Shown piece by piece: positions 1 through 7,015 of a DNA stretch of 15,189 nt. The notes under the pieces are model-generated. The model was given only the letters and a program-made list of their open reading frames with translations. It did no database searches and had not been told where the DNA came from. How positions within the stretch are numbered: the stretch's first letter is position 1; each line of letters opens with the position of its first letter. The DNA comes from an uncultured Bacteroidales bacterium. GTDB taxonomy: Bacteria; Bacteroidota; Bacteroidia; Bacteroidales; ML635J-15. A program made the translations under genes and the position numbers. The stretch spans positions 1-15,189 of the forward strand of contig CAJOEG010000037.1 in assembly GCA_905233405.1 (NCBI GenBank), read 5' to 3'.

Positions 1-107
1 CAAAAAATAAATAATTTAAAGATTCAAAAATTTAAGATTTCAAAAACGGAATGTCACCCGGAACTACTCACTAAACCACACCATTCCTGCTTGGGGATAC
101 TGGTAAT
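1..107. other. AT-rich intergenic start of window
   Basis: No gene is supported here. The first 50 bases are strongly AT-rich and contain a loose direct repeat of the type AAGATTYMAAAA, a simple-sequence pattern. The region leads into the inverted repeat at 108-183 and the anmK promoter. Confidence 0.5.
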
Positions 108-183
108 AGCAGTTTTGCCCTCCCCATTTTAGGGTCGTTAAGGGCGTTAAAGCCCTTAATGCCAATGGGGGGCAAAAACTGCT
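108..183. repeat. two-tier inverted repeat (long hairpin) upstream of anmK
   Basis: The outer arms are 108-128 and 164-183: AGCAGTTTT...CCCCATT on the left pairs with AATGGGG...AAAACTGCT on the right, with small bulges. Inside them is a perfect 8-bp stem, TTAAGGGC at 138-145 with GCCCTTAA at 152-159, around a 6-nt GTTAAA loop. The element sits about 30 bp before the anmK -7 box. No long T-tract follows directly on the plus strand, so a simple intrinsic terminator is not obvious. It could be a mobile palindromic element, a terminator of an upstream gene outside the window, or a structured RNA. The pairing is seen directly; the role is not known. Confidence 0.7.
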
Positions 184-212
184 CAGCCATGCAATCTTCC
201 ACCAAAAATGCT

Positions 213-220
213 TACCTTTG
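213..220 (+). promoter_or_regulatory. Bacteroidetes -7 promoter box for anmK
   Basis: TACCTTTG matches the Bacteroidetes sigma-ABfr -7 consensus TAnnTTTG and ends 21 nt before the anmK ATG, which implies a short leader. I do not see a good -33 TTG at the usual spacing. A purine-rich AGGA lies immediately upstream of the ATG. Confidence 0.6.
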
Positions 221-241
221 TAGTCTAAAATTCAAGCAGGA

Positions 242-1300
242 ATGGAATCATACAACATAATAGGCCTAATGTCGGGCACATCGGCTGACGGACTCGATGT
301 CGTGCTGTGCCGGTTCGAAGGCAGCGACTACAACTGGAAATACACGCCGATAAAGGCAAAAACCTACGAATACGACAGCGAAACCAAAGCAAAAATGCTC
401 TCGCTGCACACGCTTTCGGCCGAAGACCTAAAGCGAGCCGATGTGTGGTTCGGCAACTTTTCCGCCGATGCAATAAACGAGTTCCGCAAGGACATAGCGG
501 AGCACATCGACCTCGTGGCATCGCACGGACACACAGTCTTCCACAACCCCAACGAGGGATACACCATGCAGATTGGCGACGGAAATGTAATTGCCAAGAA
601 AACAAAAATTCCCACCGTCTTCGATTTCCGCAGCGGCGATGTAGCCCTTGGCGGACAGGGCGCACCGCTTGTGCCTATTGGCGACGAACTTCTGTTTGGC
701 GAGTACGATGCCTGCCTCAACCTCGGAGGATTCTCAAACATCTCGATGCGCAACAAGCAGGGCGAACGGATTGCCTTCGACATTTCGCCCGTCAACATCA
801 TCATGAACGAATACGCCCGCAAACTTGGCAAAAACTACGATGCAAACGGCGACATTGCAGCCTCGGGCAAAACGATTCCCGCCCTACTGAAAAAACTTTC
901 GTCTATAAAATATTACAGCCAGAAACCGCCTAAATCGCTCGGGCGCGAATGGGTTGAGCAGGAAATGAAGCCAATCCTAGCAGAGTACGCCTCGGAAACC
1001 GTTGCCGACATGCTCAACACCCTGTCGGTACACATCGGTGCGGAAATCGGCAAAGCCATAGGCAGTTGCGGAAAAGTGCTGGTAACTGGTGGCGGAGCGT
1101 ACAACAAGTTCTTGATTGACAACATCCGCCGAAACTGCAATTCGGAAATCATAATCCCCGACGACACCACAATAAACTACAAGGAAGCGATAATTTTCGC
1201 CTTCCTCGGACTTCTGCGTATCTGTGGCAAAAACAACTGCCTCTCATCGATTACTGGTGCAAAAAAAGATTCGTGCTGCGGAGTGATAGCGGTGGGATGA
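242..1300 (+). CDS. anmK: anhydro-N-acetylmuramic acid kinase
   Basis: AnmK phosphorylates and opens 1,6-anhydro-MurNAc with ATP to give MurNAc-6-phosphate, so that murein turnover products can be reused in the cytoplasm. The 352-aa product is of usual length for the family. Family motifs in order: the N-terminal phosphate-binding MSGTSADGLD (residues 10-19), ASHGHTVFH (94-102), DFRSGDVALGGQGAPLVP (129-146), NLGGFSNIS (161-169) and a late VTGGGAYN. The C-terminal SITGAKKD...GVI matches the S(V/I)TGA..D...G tail that Bacteroidales AnmK proteins normally carry, so the end is native. The ATG at 242 fits the promoter at 213-220. The last 53 bp of this gene region (1250-1302) are duplicated at 2172-2224. 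Base composition is richer in GC than the AT-rich genes that follow. Confidence 0.95.
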   Translation: MESYNIIGLMSGTSADGLDVVLCRFEGSDYNWKYTPIKAKTYEYDSETKAKMLSLHTLSAEDLKRADVWFGNFSADAINEFRKDIAEHIDLVASHGHTVFHNPNEGYTMQIGDGNVIAKKTKIPTVFDFRSGDVALGGQGAPLVPIGDELLFGEYDACLNLGGFSNISMRNKQGERIAFDISPVNIIMNEYARKLGKNYDANGDIAASGKTIPALLKKLSSIKYYSQKPPKSLGREWVEQEMKPILAEYASETVADMLNTLSVHIGAEIGKAIGSCGKVLVTGGGAYNKFLIDNIRRNCNSEIIIPDDTTINYKEAIIFAFLGLLRICGKNNCLSSITGAKKDSCCGVIAVG

Positions 1301-1302
1301 GA
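1250..1302 (+). repeat. direct repeat copy 1 (anmK 3' end)
   Basis: This 53-bp stretch covers the last 16 codons and the stop of anmK and matches 2172-2224 at 50 of 53 positions by eye. The three differences fall in a Lys codon (silent) and in one Ile/Leu codon (two changes), so the other copy also looks like a once-functional anmK end. The two copies bracket the GNAT toxin-antitoxin pair. Confidence 0.9.
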
Positions 1303-1361
1303 AGGAAAGAACAGAGGACAAAAACGGTAGCCACTTTTGGCATCTAACAATCGTATATTTC

Positions 1362-1892
1362 CTATAGCAATTGCGTCAAGTCGTAGTACATAGGAACAGT
1401 TTCCTTTCCGGAATTATCTGGTTCACTTGGTTTCAGCAACTTGAATCCATTTTTCTGATAAAACGGAATAGCTTCTTTCAATGCATCCACTGTTATAAAT
1501 GCACAACCTGTCCTATTATTGGTAATAAATGTATCCTTGACGAAATTAATGATAAGCCGACCCAAATGTTCATTCTGATGTGTCACATTTACACCCAATC
1601 GTCCTATTTTTACAGCAGGATAGTCGCTACGGTGCTTGCTGTGCGGAAACTCCTGCTTTATTCTTCGCCAAGTTGCCTTGTCGCTTTCGTTAATGGATAT
1701 TCTATCGTTTGATACGGAGAAAAAAGCCAACAATTCTGTATCATTTTCAAGAAGATAAGTAACCGCTAACAAATGACTTGCATACGCTTTGGCATCGTTT
1801 TGCAGAAAATCATTCAAATCTGCATTTCCACAATCAAACGACTTTATTGCATAGTCTGATGTCAGCCTTACAATCCTACAATTATCAAGCAT
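1362..1892 (-). CDS. GNAT-family acetyltransferase, probable toxin of a type II TA pair
   Basis: The 176-aa protein has the layout of TacT/AtaT-type GNAT toxins, which acetylate aminoacyl-tRNA and stop translation. Visible features: an N-terminal FDCGNADLNDFL (19-30), where toxin relatives carry F-x-CG...L..FL; strand beta-4 KIGRLGVN (95-102); the acetyl-CoA loop region HQNEHLG (105-111), which is a degenerate form of the usual (Q/R)xxGxG/A; and FYQKNGF (144-150), whose Tyr145 is at the position of the catalytic tyrosine. It starts 11 bp after the stop of the small gene 1904-2062, as in known antitoxin-toxin operons. Toxin activity is inferred from family and context; the degenerate acetyl-CoA loop leaves some doubt about activity. 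Confidence 0.85.
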   Translation of the reverse strand: MLDNCRIVRLTSDYAIKSFDCGNADLNDFLQNDAKAYASHLLAVTYLLENDTELLAFFSVSNDRISINESDKATWRRIKQEFPHSKHRSDYPAVKIGRLGVNVTHQNEHLGRLIINFVKDTFITNNRTGCAFITVDALKEAIPFYQKNGFKLLKPSEPDNSGKETVPMYYDLTQLL

Positions 1893-1903
1893 TTGAATAG
1901 CAA

Positions 1904-2062
1904 TTAAAAGGTAAAAGTAAGCATAGCGCGGAGAATGTCGGCATCGGCTTTTACCTGCCGTTTCTCTTCGTTGGAAACCTTCTCGGCTTTTTCCATTTCA
2001 GCAATGAAAGCAAGAGCATCATTACCTTCCAACACTGGTGTCGCTTCTATCGGTCTTGCCAT
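1904..2062 (-). CDS. small antitoxin-like protein paired with the GNAT toxin
   Basis: This 52-aa protein begins MARPIEATPVLEGNDA and continues as a charged helix rich in Glu and Lys. The start ARPI-x-x-TPxLxGxDA is familiar from small proteins encoded just upstream of GNAT genes in Bacteroidales. A longer reading from 2110 is possible, but that start would lie upstream of or within the promoter at 2090-2097, so I use the ATG at 2062. The gene is first in a two-gene operon with the acetyltransferase. No clear ribbon-helix-helix signature is visible, so the DNA-binding mode is not known. The antitoxin role is inferred from gene order. Confidence 0.75.
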   Translation of the reverse strand: MARPIEATPVLEGNDALAFIAEMEKAEKVSNEEKRQVKADADILRAMLTFTF

Positions 2063-2089
2063 ATTTCTTTCATTTTTGATACAACATTG

Positions 2090-2119
2090 CAAAAATACAC
2101 ATTTTCGCAATTATGACAA
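2090..2119 (-). promoter_or_regulatory. promoter of the toxin-antitoxin operon
   Basis: Read on the minus strand there is a -33 TTG (2117-2119), a 19-nt spacer and a -7 box TATTTTTG (2090-2097), which matches the Bacteroidetes consensus TTG-N19-TAnnTTTG. It lies 27 nt before the antitoxin ATG and supports the choice of the shorter antitoxin start. Confidence 0.65.
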
Positions 2120-2171
2120 TGAATTAATACATTATATTTTTCAATCCTACAAAGAAACGAATGTTCATTCT

Positions 2172-2224
2172 ATTACTGGTGCAAAAAAGGATTCGTGCTG
2201 CGGAGTGTTGGCGGTGGGATGAGA
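2172..2224 (+). repeat. anmK: direct repeat copy 2 (orphan anmK 3'-end fragment)
   Basis: This is a second copy of the anmK terminus, 50/53 identical to 1250-1302, still readable in frame as SITGAKKDSCCGVLAVG plus a TGA stop but without the rest of the gene. Similarity drops at both edges (about one extra Ser codon on the left). It is best read as a leftover attachment or recombination scar next to the toxin-antitoxin module, not as a working gene. Confidence 0.85.
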
Positions 2225-2265
2225 GATGGATGTTATAAAAGAACAAAATATTTAATCGTAATTTT

Positions 2266-3942
2266 TTATTCGTCATAAACTGGACGGATTGACCGCCCGT
2301 ACTCACGATAACAAGTACTTATGCCAGCTTTGCCAGAACCTATATCAAGATACCATACACTGTTTTTATCTTCAGTATTTATTGAACTTGTCCAATAAAA
2401 GCCATAGAAACCAGCATTTAATAATTCACTTCCGCTACGGTAACCTGCGAACGGAAGAAAAATAGAATTTCCATTAGGACCTTTAAAAAGCAGTCCATTT
2501 GTATCATTTATAGTGCTACTTGTTACCTTACAGTAATTTTTCAATTCTGCTATTTCCTTTTTTGTCGGCATACGCCAACCATTACTCAATTTGGCAGCGA
2601 CATCTGCACTTGCAGGAAGATTTGTAGGATTTTCTAAATAAGTATAATTACTCATATTAGACGATCTTTTAGATACTACTTCTCCCCATGCATAATAATT
2701 GCCATATTCCGCAGGATAATTAGCACCCACATTACAAGTAGCCCATTTTATGCCACTTGGCAAGCCCAAATCAACCCATTCTAATCCACTTTGCTGTCCT
2801 TTCCCTCCAGATTGAGCAATTGTTTTTGGATTTCCATTGTCATTCAAAGAATCATTACCGTAACACTCTATGTAATATACAAAGTCTTTAACTAATTTTA
2901 CCTTATCCTGCCTTAGTGAATAATTTGCCATTTGCGAAGCGGTCGGCATTACATTAGTAAGTTGCATTGCATCAACTAAATTTTTCAAATAGGATGCTTT
3001 TACTGCATAATTCGCATTTTGGGCAAGCCTGTTGTCAATTCCCGCACAGGCTATACCTATCACATTGCCACTATTATCAAATACAGGACCGCCACTATTC
3101 CCGTTCTGAATTGGAGCAGAAATCTGGTACATTGAAACATCACCGTCAAATCCGCTCAAAGCACTTATTCTGCCATCTGTATATTTAACTTCATCTCCCA
3201 TTATTATAGTCAAAGGAAATCCTAAAACCCATACTTCTTCGGCGACTTCAGCAGTAGTTGTTTTTACTTTATATGGGACAGTTCCAAATCCAGGAAAATC
3301 ATTATCAGAAATTTTCAAAATTGCAAGGTCATTAATCTTGTCTTTTGCTACAACATCGGCTATATATTTTTTTGTAAAATCACCACGGACTCCATATACA
3401 TGAATAGCCTGTGCATCTTCTGCGACATGCCAGTTCGTCACAAGATAACCATTATTTAAAGCAAATCCTGTTCCCGACCATACTTTTGGTTTAGATTCTT
3501 CAATTTTGCGTTGTCGTTCTAGTTCTTCAGCAATTCTTTTTTGTTCGCGTTCATGTTCTCGTTCTAGTTGTGCAACCCTATCATTGTAATTCTTGATATG
3601 TTCAATTATATTATTGTATATGGTGTTAATGCCTGATAAAACTTTTTGAGAAATTCCATTTTCATTTAAATAGCTTGATAGCCGTTTAAGCTGATTGTAT
3701 TCATAGTTTAGTTCTTCCCTTAATTTTTCATCAATATCTTTTGAAAGGACATCAACTATATATATTTTTAAATTGTTAATTTTATTTTCTGCTTGTCTAT
3801 GCATTTCTGTAGCCATTATCAAAGGCGTAGCCATCTCTTCAAGTGAAAATGGAGTGTATTGAGGTACAACAGTTACACTTTGTCCAAATAAACTAAACGC
3901 GAAAACGCATAGTGAGATGATTAATAATTGTATTTTCTTCAT
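2266..3942 (-). CDS. secreted trypsin-like serine protease fused to a FISUMP domain
   Basis: The protein is 558 aa from the ATG at 3942; an in-frame ATG at 3954 adds four residues. A Sec signal peptide (about 1-21, ending FSLFGQ) is followed by a long helical, charged, probably coiled-coil stretch (about 35-150). Next comes an S1C/HtrA-like trypsin domain with the complete triad: His172 in TNWHVAED, Asp205 in NDLAILK and Ser283 in GNSGGPVF. No PDZ domain follows. The C-terminal part (about 385-556) is a Fibrobacter succinogenes major paralogous (FISUMP) domain, recognised from VDLGLPSGIKWATCNVGA, NGWRMPTKKEI, LPFAGYRSGS, YWTSS and GRSIRPV. It probably acts in the periplasm or at the cell surface. 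It lies 33 bp downstream of the HEPN-like gene on the same strand and is probably cotranscribed. It is AT-rich compared with anmK. The substrate is unknown. Confidence 0.88.
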   Translation of the reverse strand: MKKIQLLIISLCVFAFSLFGQSVTVVPQYTPFSLEEMATPLIMATEMHRQAENKINNLKIYIVDVLSKDIDEKLREELNYEYNQLKRLSSYLNENGISQKVLSGINTIYNNIIEHIKNYNDRVAQLEREHEREQKRIAEELERQRKIEESKPKVWSGTGFALNNGYLVTNWHVAEDAQAIHVYGVRGDFTKKYIADVVAKDKINDLAILKISDNDFPGFGTVPYKVKTTTAEVAEEVWVLGFPLTIIMGDEVKYTDGRISALSGFDGDVSMYQISAPIQNGNSGGPVFDNSGNVIGIACAGIDNRLAQNANYAVKASYLKNLVDAMQLTNVMPTASQMANYSLRQDKVKLVKDFVYYIECYGNDSLNDNGNPKTIAQSGGKGQQSGLEWVDLGLPSGIKWATCNVGANYPAEYGNYYAWGEVVSKRSSNMSNYTYLENPTNLPASADVAAKLSNGWRMPTKKEIAELKNYCKVTSSTINDTNGLLFKGPNGNSIFLPFAGYRSGSELLNAGFYGFYWTSSINTEDKNSVWYLDIGSGKAGISTCYREYGRSIRPVYDE

Positions 3943-3975
3943 TTTATATAACATCTTTTATTGTTTAATAAAGGC

Positions 3976-4554
3976 TTAAAGTTTATATAGTTTGGATATT
4001 AAGCATTGAATATGTTCTTTAGGAATTAAATCTATTGTATTATGAAGTAATTGATTTACTGCATTTAAATTGTCAAGCAAATAGTTTTTGTCAATCTTGA
4101 TGTCTTTTTCGTGCGTTATTGAGTTTCTTTTTTTGCAAAAGTTTGTTTTGCCTTTCCAAATTTTCTTAATTGGCAACAATTTTATATCATATTTTCTTGA
4201 TATAATATTGTAATACATGTCTATTTTAGAGCGTTTACCTTTAATCTGTTCGCAATCAGCTATTATTTTTAATGTTATTTCACAATATCTTGAAATCATT
4301 AAAACTATTGACGAATAGAAATCATTTATCATTTCCGATTCTCCATCTATGAGTCCTGAATACGAATTATATATTGAAGATTCAACCTCTAAATCATCAT
4401 CGGAATTTTGTTTTGCAATATTTCTCGCAAATTCATCTCTTTTTTCATACTCTTGATGAATCAATGTAGGGACTTCTTGTATCAAGCGTTCAAGCATCTC
4501 CGCTTTTTCATCAATATATGCTTCAAAAAGATTTCTTCCTTTTGAAAATGACAT
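3976..4554 (-). CDS. HEPN-like protein with an RNxxxH motif
   Basis: The 192-aa protein has no signal peptide or membrane segment and is predicted from its composition to be mostly helical. A helix at about 79-101 (YSSIVLMISRYCEITLKII) precedes R143-N-S-I-T-H148, which fits the Rx4-6H motif of HEPN ribonucleases in its common RNxxxH form. The order 'amphipathic helix, linker, RNxxxH, terminal helix' is that of a HEPN fold. HEPN domains are metal-independent RNases or nucleotide-transferase partners in toxin-antitoxin and defence systems. No MNT-type nucleotidyltransferase is next to it; the neighbour downstream on the same strand is the secreted protease. I do not recognise a named family; HEPN assignment rests on motif and length only. 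Confidence 0.6.
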   Translation of the reverse strand: MSFSKGRNLFEAYIDEKAEMLERLIQEVPTLIHQEYEKRDEFARNIAKQNSDDDLEVESSIYNSYSGLIDGESEMINDFYSSIVLMISRYCEITLKIIADCEQIKGKRSKIDMYYNIISRKYDIKLLPIKKIWKGKTNFCKKRNSITHEKDIKIDKNYLLDNLNAVNQLLHNTIDLIPKEHIQCLISKLYKL

Positions 4555-4993
4555 AAATCTATCTTCGGCTTCCAGTCCCTAAAAGCGCAGGAGAATCCTT
4601 TTTCTCCATTCTACAATAAAGAAGCGTGGTACTGATATACCACTTCTCTTGATGAAGGTCCTGAGATTACCTGTGTGGAAGAAATGCAAACAGTCCACGC
4701 TATATGCGCGAACCTTTACACTCTCTTGCCACTTTGAAAATTTCTCAGGTTTTCATCAACAAGACGAGCATAAACGCTTCGTTAATCAATATGTACGGCT
4801 TGGTTCATCGCCAAACCAACGGCAAATATAAGAAAAGAGAATAGAATGGCAAAATTTATTTTTGATGGAATTAAATGGAATCGCAATATAGAACTGCTGA
4901 ATTAATTCATAATAATAAGAATCATATCTTCACGATATAACATCACCTAATAAAACCTACATCAAAACTATTTTCCCCATCCCCAAATTTTCC
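4555..4993. other. 439-bp intergenic region without a convincing gene
   Basis: It contains two small hairpins, GGAGAA/TTCTCC at 4590-4607 and GTGGTA/TACCAC at 4626-4642, and a 60-codon open frame (4649-4831) with no family features. A 19-codon frame at 4846-4905 is also open. None has a promoter or conserved motif that I recognise. It separates the divergent minus-strand protease/HEPN pair from the plus-strand genes and may hold decayed coding DNA. I find no TAnnTTTG box facing the HEPN-like gene. Confidence 0.5.
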
Positions 4994-5023
4994 TACCTTT
5001 GCCCAAAACATTTGCAAACAGAC
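4981..5023 (+). repeat. duplicated promoter-leader block, copy 1
   Basis: This 43-bp block matches 6048-6090 at 39 positions by eye. It spans the C/T-rich stretch before the -7 box, the TACCTTTG box and the 22-nt leader ending ACATTTGCAAACAGAC. Confidence 0.8.
4994..5001 (+). promoter_or_regulatory. Bacteroidetes -7 promoter box
   Basis: TACCTTTG matches TAnnTTTG. Transcription should begin a few bases downstream, which rules out the TTG at 4999 as a start codon for the following gene. No -33 TTG is seen at 19-21 nt. Confidence 0.6.
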
Positions 5024-5055
5024 ATTGCTGCCCTATGAGCGGATACTCTCATACA

Positions 5056-6009
5056 ATGCGGATTTTCTTTTTTATTGCTATTCTATCAATAGTAGCAATC
5101 GTCTGTCCTGCACAAAATTACATACAATACCACAAGACATTCAACAAGATTGACGAAGACATATTGTCGGAAAATTACACTCGTGCAATAGAACGATTAG
5201 ACAGCATCTACGAAAACTACAACTACATTTTTGCACAACATTGTATGAAAGCATTGCAAATATGCTGTGCTGTCAACGATAGCACAAGAGCCAGCAGATG
5301 GCTAGAGAAATGTTTCAAACAAGGCATACCGATGTGGACTGTCAGAACTGACGAAATAACAGCAAAATCACTTTCTTATTCCACTTCTGCAAATGCGACA
5401 CAGCATTACGACAGTCTTCGTTTTACATACAAATCACACATTAACAGCAAATTAGCGCAAACAATTGACAGCATTTTCCAAATTGACCAAAAATATACGC
5501 AGAAAGTAAATGACGGTTTCATTCTTTTTCGTCCGATATACGGTTTGAGATGGATAAGATGCAACAAACGGACTTTCAGGGCAATATACAGCATAACAAG
5601 GGAATATGGATTTCCGGGAGAAAGAATTATCGGTCTGCCTACAACCTACGAAGACTCTGCTCTGCAAATAGAATACATCAAACAATACGGAATACACTTG
5701 AGACAATGGCAGGCCTATTTTATGTTGCTGCACTACTTTTCAACTGCACGGAAAGTACAGGACAACTTTAAGGAAATTCTGTTTGAGAACCTAAAGGCAG
5801 GAAATCTCTCGTCCTTTCAATTTGCTACAATATGCAACTATATATACAAGTATTCCAAGCACAGCAGACCTAAATACGAATATTACAATTACAACACCGA
5901 CAGCAACAGAATTTCTATCGGACTTAACACAATAGAAACTGAAAGAGGAAACACGAAAAGAGTGATAAATGGCAAGACTTATTCGGGGATTATTATGGAT
6001 TGTCCGTGA
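5056..6009 (+). CDS. secreted protein of unknown function, possibly DUF6624-like
   Basis: The ATG at 5056 gives a 317-aa protein starting MRIFFFIAILSIVAIVCPAQ, a good Sec signal peptide. An ATG at 5035 would add seven residues, and the TTG at 4999 overlaps the promoter box. The mature part is rich in Tyr, Asn and Arg. The order IDQKYTQ, then YGFPGERIIG, then LLHYF, then a helix with NLKAGNLSSFQFATICNYI, then YEYYNYNT near the C-terminus, recalls the DUF6624 arrangement (DQ..R, G-P..vG, QH, DR, YGTQ), but the usual key residues are only partly kept. The function is unknown. It is monocistronic or linked by read-through to the nuclease gene, which has its own copy of the same promoter. Confidence 0.75.
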   Translation: MRIFFFIAILSIVAIVCPAQNYIQYHKTFNKIDEDILSENYTRAIERLDSIYENYNYIFAQHCMKALQICCAVNDSTRASRWLEKCFKQGIPMWTVRTDEITAKSLSYSTSANATQHYDSLRFTYKSHINSKLAQTIDSIFQIDQKYTQKVNDGFILFRPIYGLRWIRCNKRTFRAIYSITREYGFPGERIIGLPTTYEDSALQIEYIKQYGIHLRQWQAYFMLLHYFSTARKVQDNFKEILFENLKAGNLSSFQFATICNYIYKYSKHSRPKYEYYNYNTDSNRISIGLNTIETERGNTKRVINGKTYSGIIMDCP

Positions 6010-6047
6010 TTTGGTTCATAAAATCTAACAACATCACTCTATCCCGT

Positions 6048-6090
6048 CCTCAATTTTTCCTACCTTTGCCACAAACATTTGCAAACAGAC
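6048..6090 (+). repeat. duplicated promoter-leader block, copy 2
   Basis: Second copy of the 4981-5023 block, placed directly before the lipoprotein nuclease gene. It suggests that the two genes share start-site timing or were joined by a duplication of the upstream region. Confidence 0.8.
6061..6068 (+). promoter_or_regulatory. Bacteroidetes -7 promoter box of the nuclease operon
   Basis: TACCTTTG matches TAnnTTTG and lies 26 nt before the ATG at 6095. It probably drives all three tightly spaced genes 6095-9328. Confidence 0.62.
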
Positions 6091-6094
6091 AAAA

Positions 6095-7006
6095 ATGAAG
6101 GGACAGAACTCAAAAACGGCACTTGCTTTCGCTCTCGCAGTGGCAATCTGCCTTATTAGTTGCAACGACCACGCTGCCGAAAAAGCAGAAGAGGAAATCA
6201 TAGAATCGGCAATAGACAAGGGCGTGGAAAAACTGGAAGAAGGCTTGAACATAGTCTTTGACAAAGCCCGCGACTATTACAAAGAAATTACTGGTACCGA
6301 CACCAGCCAAGTCCCCTACTACGAACGACTTGAAATTCCGCAGTCGAAAAAGAAACTCAAGGAACAGGTCGTCGAGCACAAGGGATACACAGTAAGTTAC
6401 AACACCACCTGGCTCATTCCCAACTGGGTAGCATACGAACTCACAGACGAGGAAGTTGTCGGACAAATTTCACGAGCCGACAAGTTTGTCCCCGACCCCG
6501 ACATCAAAGGACGCTGCTCCACCACCGACGACTACAAAGGCTCGGGCTACGACCGCGGTCACATGGCTCCTGCCGGCGATATGAAATGGGACGCTAAAGC
6601 AATGGAAGAAAGTTTCTACACCACCAATATCTGCCCGCAGAACCACAACCTCAACTCAGGCGACTGGAAGGAACTTGAAGAACAGGTGCGCGACTGGGCG
6701 ATAAAGAACGAAAAGGTTTATGTGGTGTGCGGACCAATCGTGAAGAAGAATTACGCAACTGTCGGTGCTAACAATGTCGCTGTGCCCGATTCATTCTTCA
6801 AGGTTGTGCTGATGTACAGGGACGGCAACTGGCGTTCGCTCGGTTTTGTCTTTGCCAACAAGTCGGGCAACAAGCCTCTCGACACCTACGCAAAGTCAGT
6901 CGATGAAGTTGAAAAACTCACCGGTCTGGACTTTTTCACCATCCTCCCCGACGATATTGAAAACGAGATAGAGAAAAACGGGTCGTTTGAAGAATTTGAG
7001 AGATAA
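6095..7006 (+). CDS. lipoprotein DNA/RNA non-specific endonuclease
   Basis: The 303-aa protein has a lipoprotein signal ending LISC with the lipidated Cys at residue 23. After a charged helical spacer comes a beta-beta-alpha-metal nuclease domain of the Serratia NUC type. Key residues: D153-R-G-H156 (His156 general base), N178-ICPQ, N187 in LNSGDW (Mg2+ ligand) and E195 in ELE; spacing between them equals that in Serratia nuclease (R87, H89, N110, N119, E127). It cleaves DNA and RNA without sequence preference, and here would do so in the periplasm or on the outer membrane, for nutrient phosphate or nucleotides or against extracellular DNA. It is the first gene of a run with gaps of 9 and 12 bp. 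Confidence 0.93.
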   Translation: MKGQNSKTALAFALAVAICLISCNDHAAEKAEEEIIESAIDKGVEKLEEGLNIVFDKARDYYKEITGTDTSQVPYYERLEIPQSKKKLKEQVVEHKGYTVSYNTTWLIPNWVAYELTDEEVVGQISRADKFVPDPDIKGRCSTTDDYKGSGYDRGHMAPAGDMKWDAKAMEESFYTTNICPQNHNLNSGDWKELEEQVRDWAIKNEKVYVVCGPIVKKNYATVGANNVAVPDSFFKVVLMYRDGNWRSLGFVFANKSGNKPLDTYAKSVDEVEKLTGLDFFTILPDDIENEIEKNGSFEEFER

Positions 7007-7015
7007 ACACAAATT

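Noticed and set aside
131..160. Integron attC-like site in the palindrome upstream of anmK
   Set aside because: CGTTAAGGG and CGTTAAAGC do not fit the GTTRRRY/RYYYAAC core pairs, and no integrase or cassette array is present.
225..1170. Several minus-strand and alternative plus-strand open frames over anmK
   Set aside because: They are shadows of the anmK codon pattern, with Arg- and Cys-rich or low-quality translations and no family features.
2063..2110. Longer antitoxin start giving 68 aa
   Set aside because: It overlaps the -7 box at 2090-2097 and the family-like N-terminus begins at the ATG at 2062.
4590..4642. Two small hairpins (4590-4607 and 4626-4642) as terminators
   Set aside because: Six-bp stems without a following T-tract on either strand in the right place.
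4649..4831. 60-codon plus-strand frame in the intergenic region
   Set aside because: No promoter, ribosome site, conserved motif or recognisable composition; adjacent frames look equally protein-like. Could be decayed coding DNA but cannot be supported.
4846..4905. 19-codon plus-strand frame starting MAKFIFDG
   Set aside because: Too short and without any supporting signal.
4999..5055. TTG start for the secreted unknown protein
   Set aside because: The TTG lies in the TACCTTTG promoter box, so it cannot be in the transcript; the signal peptide begins at the ATG at 5056.
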